DNA of 9,041 nucleotides from an uncultured bacterium (lineage in GTDB: Bacteria > Cyanobacteriota > Vampirovibrionia > Gastranaerophilales > Gastranaerophilaceae), in the NCBI GenBank assembly GCA_900547585.1, contig URHD01000075.1:1-9041 (forward strand), read 5' to 3'. This document shows, piece after piece, positions 6,206 through 9,041 of this stretch. A program made the position numbers and the translations under genes. Under the pieces are notes generated by a model. It was not told the origin of the DNA and ran no database searches. It saw only the letters and a program-made list of their open reading frames with translations. The number at the start of each line of letters is the position of its first letter. The stretch's first letter is position 1.

Positions 6206-6325
6206 ATTCAGCCTCTTTCATCAGCTTTATTTTTACACTGGTGATTTTACTATAAATTTGGAAATTTTAATATAGTATGTTTTTGTAATAGAATAGTGTT
6301 GTTAAAAAAAGAGGAATATAAACAG
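6206..6325. promoter_or_regulatory. Divergent promoter region between the permease and hisS
   Basis: This is an AT-rich 120-bp spacer between divergent genes. Plus-strand -10 candidates for hisS are TATAGT (6271-6276) and TAGAAT (6289-6294). Minus-strand TATAGT (complement of actata, 6249-6254) could serve the permease. None has a convincing -35, so exact promoters are uncertain. No T-box, riboswitch or terminator-like hairpin is visible before hisS, although a T-box is common before tRNA-synthetase genes in Firmicutes. Confidence 0.4.
6311..6315 (+). promoter_or_regulatory. Shine-Dalgarno GAGGA deciding the hisS start
   Basis: GAGGA in an A-rich context lies 10 nt before the GTG at 6326. 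The alternative upstream GTG at 6296 has no such site, and the extra ten residues it would add (MLLKKEEYKQ) are atypical for the family, which normally begins just before the conserved KGTKDILP. Confidence 0.65.
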
Positions 6326-7555
6326 GTGATTCAGGCACAAAAAGGAACAAAGGATATTTTACCGTCAGAAGTCGAAAACTGGCACAGGATGGAGAATGCG
6401 GCAAATAAAATTTTTTCAAAAGCGAATTTCAAAGAAATAAGAACGCCGATTTTTGAAGCTACAGAGCTGTTTGCACGCGGAGTGGGCGATTCTACGGATA
6501 TTGTTAACAAAGAAATGTACACTTTTGAAAAAAGCGACCGCTCTTTGACCTTGCGTCCGGAAAATACTGCGGGTGTTGTGCGTGCATACATTGAAAACGG
6601 CTTTGCAAGGCTGCCCCAACCGGTTAAACTCTGGTACAAAGGCCCGATGTTCCGCTATGAACGTCCTCAGGCAGGGCGCCAGCGCCAGTTTCATCAGGTT
6701 GGGATTGAAATGTTTGGTGCGTCCGAGCCTTCTGCGGATGCCGAGGCAATAAATCTTGCTGTAAAGTACTTAAACGAGCTCGGTTTGAATGATTTGGACG
6801 TTGAAATAAATTCGCTCGGCTGCTTTGAGTGCAGAAATAACTATAAAAACGCACTGAAAGAGGTTTTGAAACCCCATCTTTCCGAACTTTGCGGGGATTG
6901 CAATTACAGGTTTGAAAAAAACCCGTTGAGGATTCTTGATTGCAAAAATCCGGATTGCAAGAAGATTTTCGAGCAAAAAGAGATTCAGGAGGTAATTTAT
7001 TCTGATTTTATCTGTCCTGATTGCGCGGAACACTTTGAAAAATTGAAAAGTTACCTTGATATCCTCGGAATCAAATATTCTGTAAATAAATTGCTCGTGC
7101 GCGGGCTGGATTATTACAACAGAACGGTTTTTGAAATAAAATCGAATAATTTGGGCTCACAGAATGCAGTTTGCGGCGGCGGAAGATATGATTCGCTCGT
7201 GGAAACGCTTGGCGGAGTGCCTACTCCGGCTGTTGGCTGGGCAATGGGGATGGAAAGGCTTAATTCACTGATTTCAAAGCCCGAAACCTCAAGAATTGAT
7301 GCTTATATAATCTCCGAAGATGCCGCAGAAGCTATGAAGCTGACTGAAGAGCTCCGTTCAAAAGGTTTTAGCGCCGAATTTGATTTTGGTTCAAAGAAGT
7401 TTAAAAAACAGCTAGAAAAAGCTTCAAAAACAGCGAAATACGCTTTAATTCTGCTGGAGAATGAAATTAAGAACAACAAGGTTACGATAAAGAACCTTGA
7501 TACGTCAGAACAGGTAAGCTGTGCGCGTGGTGAGGTTGTTTCTTATCTTAGTTAG
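6326..7555 (+). CDS. hisS: Histidyl-tRNA synthetase
   Basis: A 409-aa class II aminoacyl-tRNA synthetase that charges tRNA-His with histidine; cytoplasmic, normally a homodimer. It opens with the conserved QKGTKDILP. Motif 1 spans about 38-60 (IRTPIFEATELFARGVGDSTD). TLRPENTAGVVRAY binds substrate (75-88). Motif 2 is KLWYKGPMFRYERPQAGRQRQF without a break (101-122). The histidine-specific loop is VRGLDYYNRTVFE (258-270). Motif 3 is AVGWAMGMERL (302-312), followed by an anticodon-binding domain (about 323-409). Length is normal. The insertion domain carries eight Cys (166, 169, 189, 192, 206, 211, 230, 233), mostly in CxxC pairs, suggesting bound zinc. GTG start: see the ribosome site at 6311-6315. 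It is the only plus-strand gene here and stands alone. Its last 8 bp overlap the end of the convergent alkyl-transferase gene. Confidence 0.96.
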   Translation: MIQAQKGTKDILPSEVENWHRMENAANKIFSKANFKEIRTPIFEATELFARGVGDSTDIVNKEMYTFEKSDRSLTLRPENTAGVVRAYIENGFARLPQPVKLWYKGPMFRYERPQAGRQRQFHQVGIEMFGASEPSADAEAINLAVKYLNELGLNDLDVEINSLGCFECRNNYKNALKEVLKPHLSELCGDCNYRFEKNPLRILDCKNPDCKKIFEQKEIQEVIYSDFICPDCAEHFEKLKSYLDILGIKYSVNKLLVRGLDYYNRTVFEIKSNNLGSQNAVCGGGRYDSLVETLGGVPTPAVGWAMGMERLNSLISKPETSRIDAYIISEDAAEAMKLTEELRSKGFSAEFDFGSKKFKKQLEKASKTAKYALILLENEIKNNKVTIKNLDTSEQVSCARGEVVSYLS

Positions 7556-8081
7556 CGGATTTGGGTAAAAACATTTTCGCCAAATCCACGCCCTCATGCT
7601 CAAGCAGCTTTACTTTCAAATCCAGCCCGCCTGCGTAACCTGTAAGGTTTCCGTTCGCGCCAATAACGCGGTGGCAGGGGATGATGATTGATATCGGGTT
7701 ATGGCCGACTGCGCCGCCGATTGCCTGGGCGGACATTGTGGATTTTTTCATTTGTTTTGCAATTTTTTTAGAGATTTCGCCGTAGGTTGTGACTTTTCCG
7801 TAGGGAATTTCGCAAAGAATTTTCCACACTGCTTTTCTGAAATCACTTCCTGCTGGCGCGAGTGGAAGTTCCGTGATTTCTGGTTTTTTGTTTGCGAAAT
7901 ACCTCTCGAGCCAGTTTTTTGTATCTTGAAATACTTTTAAATCTGGATTATTTACCATTTCCGTGCTGACAGAGGACGCAAAATATTTTTGTTTTTCTAT
8001 CCACAACCCGGCAAGGCTTTTGCCGTCGCTTGCGAGAAGAATATTGCCGATGGGCGATTGGTAACTTGTTTTGTAAATCAT
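7548..8081 (-). CDS. ogt: Methylated-DNA--[protein]-cysteine S-methyltransferase (Ogt/MGMT type)
   Basis: A 177-aa suicide repair protein that transfers the alkyl group from O6-alkylguanine (or O4-alkylthymine) in DNA to its own cysteine. The N-terminal ribonuclease-H-like domain (about 1-78) begins YKTSYQSPIGNILLASDG. The C-terminal winged-helix active domain (about 79-165) contains FRKAVWKILCEIPYGKVTTYGE and the catalytic PCHRVIG, with acceptor Cys136. It is followed by GYAGGLDLKVKLLEHE. The position usually held by the base-flipping arginine (ARAVG) is Gln (AQAIG), a substitution that I recall from other gut-type sequences. The ATG lies 2 nt after the stop of the YjbR-family gene with only a weak purine-rich site, so translation is probably coupled. 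There is no Ada-like methylphosphotriester domain, so it is not itself an adaptive regulator. Confidence in the function is high. Confidence 0.94.
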   Translation of the reverse strand: MIYKTSYQSPIGNILLASDGKSLAGLWIEKQKYFASSVSTEMVNNPDLKVFQDTKNWLERYFANKKPEITELPLAPAGSDFRKAVWKILCEIPYGKVTTYGEISKKIAKQMKKSTMSAQAIGGAVGHNPISIIIPCHRVIGANGNLTGYAGGLDLKVKLLEHEGVDLAKMFLPKSAN

Positions 8082-8083
8082 TT

Positions 8084-8767
8084 TTAAATCTTTCTTTTAT
8101 GAATTATTGTTTTGTAGCTGTTGTCTATGAGTTTAAGAATTTTTTTTATTTCTACAGTGCCGTCCAGCGGGATGGTGAACCAGTGTTTTTTGTTCATATG
8201 GTAGCCCGGCAGGTAGTTTTTTCCGTCAACAAGCTGTTGAATTTCCTCAGGCGGGGCTTTTAAGTCAATTATTTCAATTTTGCCGTCTTCATTGCGCCCG
8301 ATGGCTCTGCGTGTGGTTGTCAGTATTGCTGCGAACCATTTGTTTTTGTTTTGATTGCGAAAAATAGCATTGTCAGGAAATTTTTCCCATAAATATTCCG
8401 GATTTGCGTTGTATTTTTCTTTTATGTATCTGATTATTTCGTTTGCGTAATCACTTTTGAATACGTCGATGACAAAACATTTTTCACTGATGTCTGTGAG
8501 TATTTTTTCATATTCGTTTTTTACTTTTCCGACGAATTCGCCTGCTGCGTCTTGGACATAAACCAGCTGGTATTCTTCATTTGTTGCTTTTTCGATGATT
8601 TTTGTGTCAATCGAAGCGTTTTTATCGATTGTAACGACAAATTCAAACAAACCGTCCAAAATATCGGTATTGAATTTGTAAAACCCGTTTTTGCAAACAA
8701 ATCCATATGATTCCAGTTTTGTGAAGTCCGGTTTTTTGTTTTTGAATAAAAATCCTTTGTAATGCAT
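8084..8767 (-). CDS. MmcQ/YjbR family protein with N-terminal extension
   Basis: A 227-aa protein. The C-terminal half (about 107-222) is a clear MmcQ/YjbR domain: a predicted helix IIRYIKEKYNANPEYLWEKF, the KWFAA strand (143-147), IIDLKAPPEEI, the hallmark YLPGYHMNKKHW (185-196), then LIDNSYKTI. This fold (cyaY-like, double-wing) has been described as DNA-binding, but its biological role is poorly known. The first 100 residues form a separate domain (FKNKKPDFTKLESYGF, ILDGLFEFVVTIDKN, and AAGEFVGKVKNEYEKIL), seen in longer members of the family. There is no Shine-Dalgarno; an extended -10 lies 6 nt before the ATG. It is followed after 2 nt by the alkyl-transferase gene, suggesting a two-gene operon and perhaps a DNA-related job. 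The tandem repeat array lies just upstream. Confidence 0.86.
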   Translation of the reverse strand: MHYKGFLFKNKKPDFTKLESYGFVCKNGFYKFNTDILDGLFEFVVTIDKNASIDTKIIEKATNEEYQLVYVQDAAGEFVGKVKNEYEKILTDISEKCFVIDVFKSDYANEIIRYIKEKYNANPEYLWEKFPDNAIFRNQNKNKWFAAILTTTRRAIGRNEDGKIEIIDLKAPPEEIQQLVDGKNYLPGYHMNKKHWFTIPLDGTVEIKKILKLIDNSYKTIIHKRKI

Positions 8768-8773
8768 ATTTAA

Positions 8774-8782
8774 ATTATATCA
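8774..8782 (-). promoter_or_regulatory. Extended -10 promoter (TGATATAAT), probably leaderless
   Basis: The minus strand reads TGATATAAT, a perfect extended -10 (TGnTATAAT), followed by TTAAAT and then ATG. Transcription would start at about the A of ATG (8767), and there is no Shine-Dalgarno in the upstream region. No good -35 stands at 16-18 nt, which is usual for extended -10 promoters. TTGACC at 8787-8792 is only 7 nt away and cannot serve. Confidence 0.48.
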
Positions 8783-8810
8783 GGAAGGTCAAGCTGTGGC
8801 ATGAAATATG

Positions 8811-9041
8811 AGCCGATGAAGGGACGCAATGGGCGTAAGCCTGTTGCTTTTAAATTTTCCCCGCAAGGTCGCGGGTTCGCATTGGTTATAAAAAAACAAG
8901 CCGATGAAGGGACGCAATGGGCGTAAGCCTGTTGCTTTTAAATTTTCCCCGCAAGGTCGCGGGTTCGCATTGGTTATAAAAAAACAAGCCGATGAAGGGA
9001 CGCAATGGGCGTAAGCCTGTTGCTTTTAAATTTTCCCCGCA
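8811..9041. repeat. 88-bp perfect tandem repeat, 2.6 copies, truncated by the window edge
   Basis: The units start at 8811, 8899 and 8987; the first two are complete and identical over all 88 bp, and the third (55 bp seen) is identical as far as it goes. Each unit contains, in plus-strand RNA sense, a 9-bp hairpin with a GUAA (GNRA) tetraloop (8826-8847), an AT-rich linker TTTTAAATTTT, a 5-bp hairpin CCCGC-AAGGTC-GCGGG (8860-8875), and an A7 run near the end. No open reading frame of note crosses it. It is not a CRISPR array because there are no differing spacers. Perfect identity means recent amplification, active homogenisation, or an assembly artefact at a contig end. Confidence 0.93.
8826..8875 (+). 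other. Double-hairpin core of the repeat unit (repeated at +88 and +176)
   Basis: Hairpin 1: arms 8826-8834 (GCAATGGGC) and 8839-8847 (GCCTGTTGC) around GTAA; seven Watson-Crick pairs and two G-U pairs if read as RNA from the plus strand. The minus-strand RNA would have A-C mismatches at those two places, so the structure favours the plus sense. It is followed by a T-rich tract, giving a terminator-like look. Hairpin 2: arms 8860-8864 and 8871-8875, loop AAGGTC. The same elements recur at 8914-8963, and hairpin 1 again at 9002-9023. Whether the DNA is transcribed is unknown. Confidence 0.5.

Noticed and set aside
6296..6325. Longer hisS start at GTG 6296
   Set aside because: No Shine-Dalgarno; the added residues are not family-like. 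GTG 6326 has GAGGA at 10 nt and starts at the usual place.
8821..8847. c-di-GMP (GEMM-I) riboswitch, because of GGGACGCAA
   Set aside because: Only this short string matches. The GCAAACC-type partner segment, the tetraloop receptor and the P1 closing helix are not seen, and the unit is a tandem repeat.
8863..8885. tRNA 3' half, because AAGGTCGCGGGTTCGCAT looks like a variable loop and T-arm
   Set aside because: The 3' side of the T stem (CCCGC expected) is absent and no acceptor, D or anticodon arms can be built. At most it could be a decayed tRNA fragment.
8811..9041. CRISPR array
   Set aside because: The repeated unit is 88 bp and identical throughout, with no variable spacers, and no cas genes are nearby.

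Overview
The window is AT-rich bacterial DNA using the standard bacterial code. It holds ten supportable protein genes; nine read on the minus strand, and hisS alone reads on the plus strand. No RNA gene, insertion sequence, prophage or CRISPR array is visible. The gene content is mostly housekeeping. The response regulator resembles cyanobacterial/plastid NarL-type (Ycf29-like) regulators, and the overall style fits a non-photosynthetic relative of cyanobacteria such as Gastranaerophilales (Melainabacteria). That placement is a low-confidence inference from recalled family resemblance, not a search result.

Layout in the direction of minus-strand transcription (right to left). An 88-bp perfect tandem repeat runs off the right edge (8811-9041). 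Next comes a two-gene unit: an MmcQ/YjbR-family protein (8084-8767) and, 2 bp later, an Ogt-type DNA alkyl-transferase (7548-8081). The transferase gene ends 8 bp inside the 3' end of the convergent hisS (6326-7555). A divergent AT-rich spacer separates hisS from an AI-2E-family membrane permease (5174-6205), whose stop codon overlaps the TTG start of a B12-binding-like radical SAM protein (3579-5177). After a 195-bp spacer comes a 57-aa lysine-rich small protein (3210-3383). It is followed by a 166-aa protein with a C-terminal PTxKQ-type helical motif (2697-3197) and by prmC (1886-2716), which overlaps it by 20 bp. A well-formed promoter then precedes a response regulator (1158-1793) and a pentapeptide-repeat protein (617-1147). 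A small protein with two predicted membrane segments (32-538) closes the window.

Functional links: PrmC and HisS serve translation, Ogt repairs alkylated DNA, and the response regulator and pentapeptide protein look co-translated. No complete new defence or mobile system is visible. The items most worth a second look are: (1) the 88-bp array with two hairpins per unit; (2) two genes that lack a Shine-Dalgarno and have a -10-like hexamer exactly 6 nt before ATG, suggesting leaderless transcripts; (3) the 57-aa / PTxKQ-motif gene pair in front of prmC; (4) an inverted repeat that could hide the ribosome binding site of the last gene.
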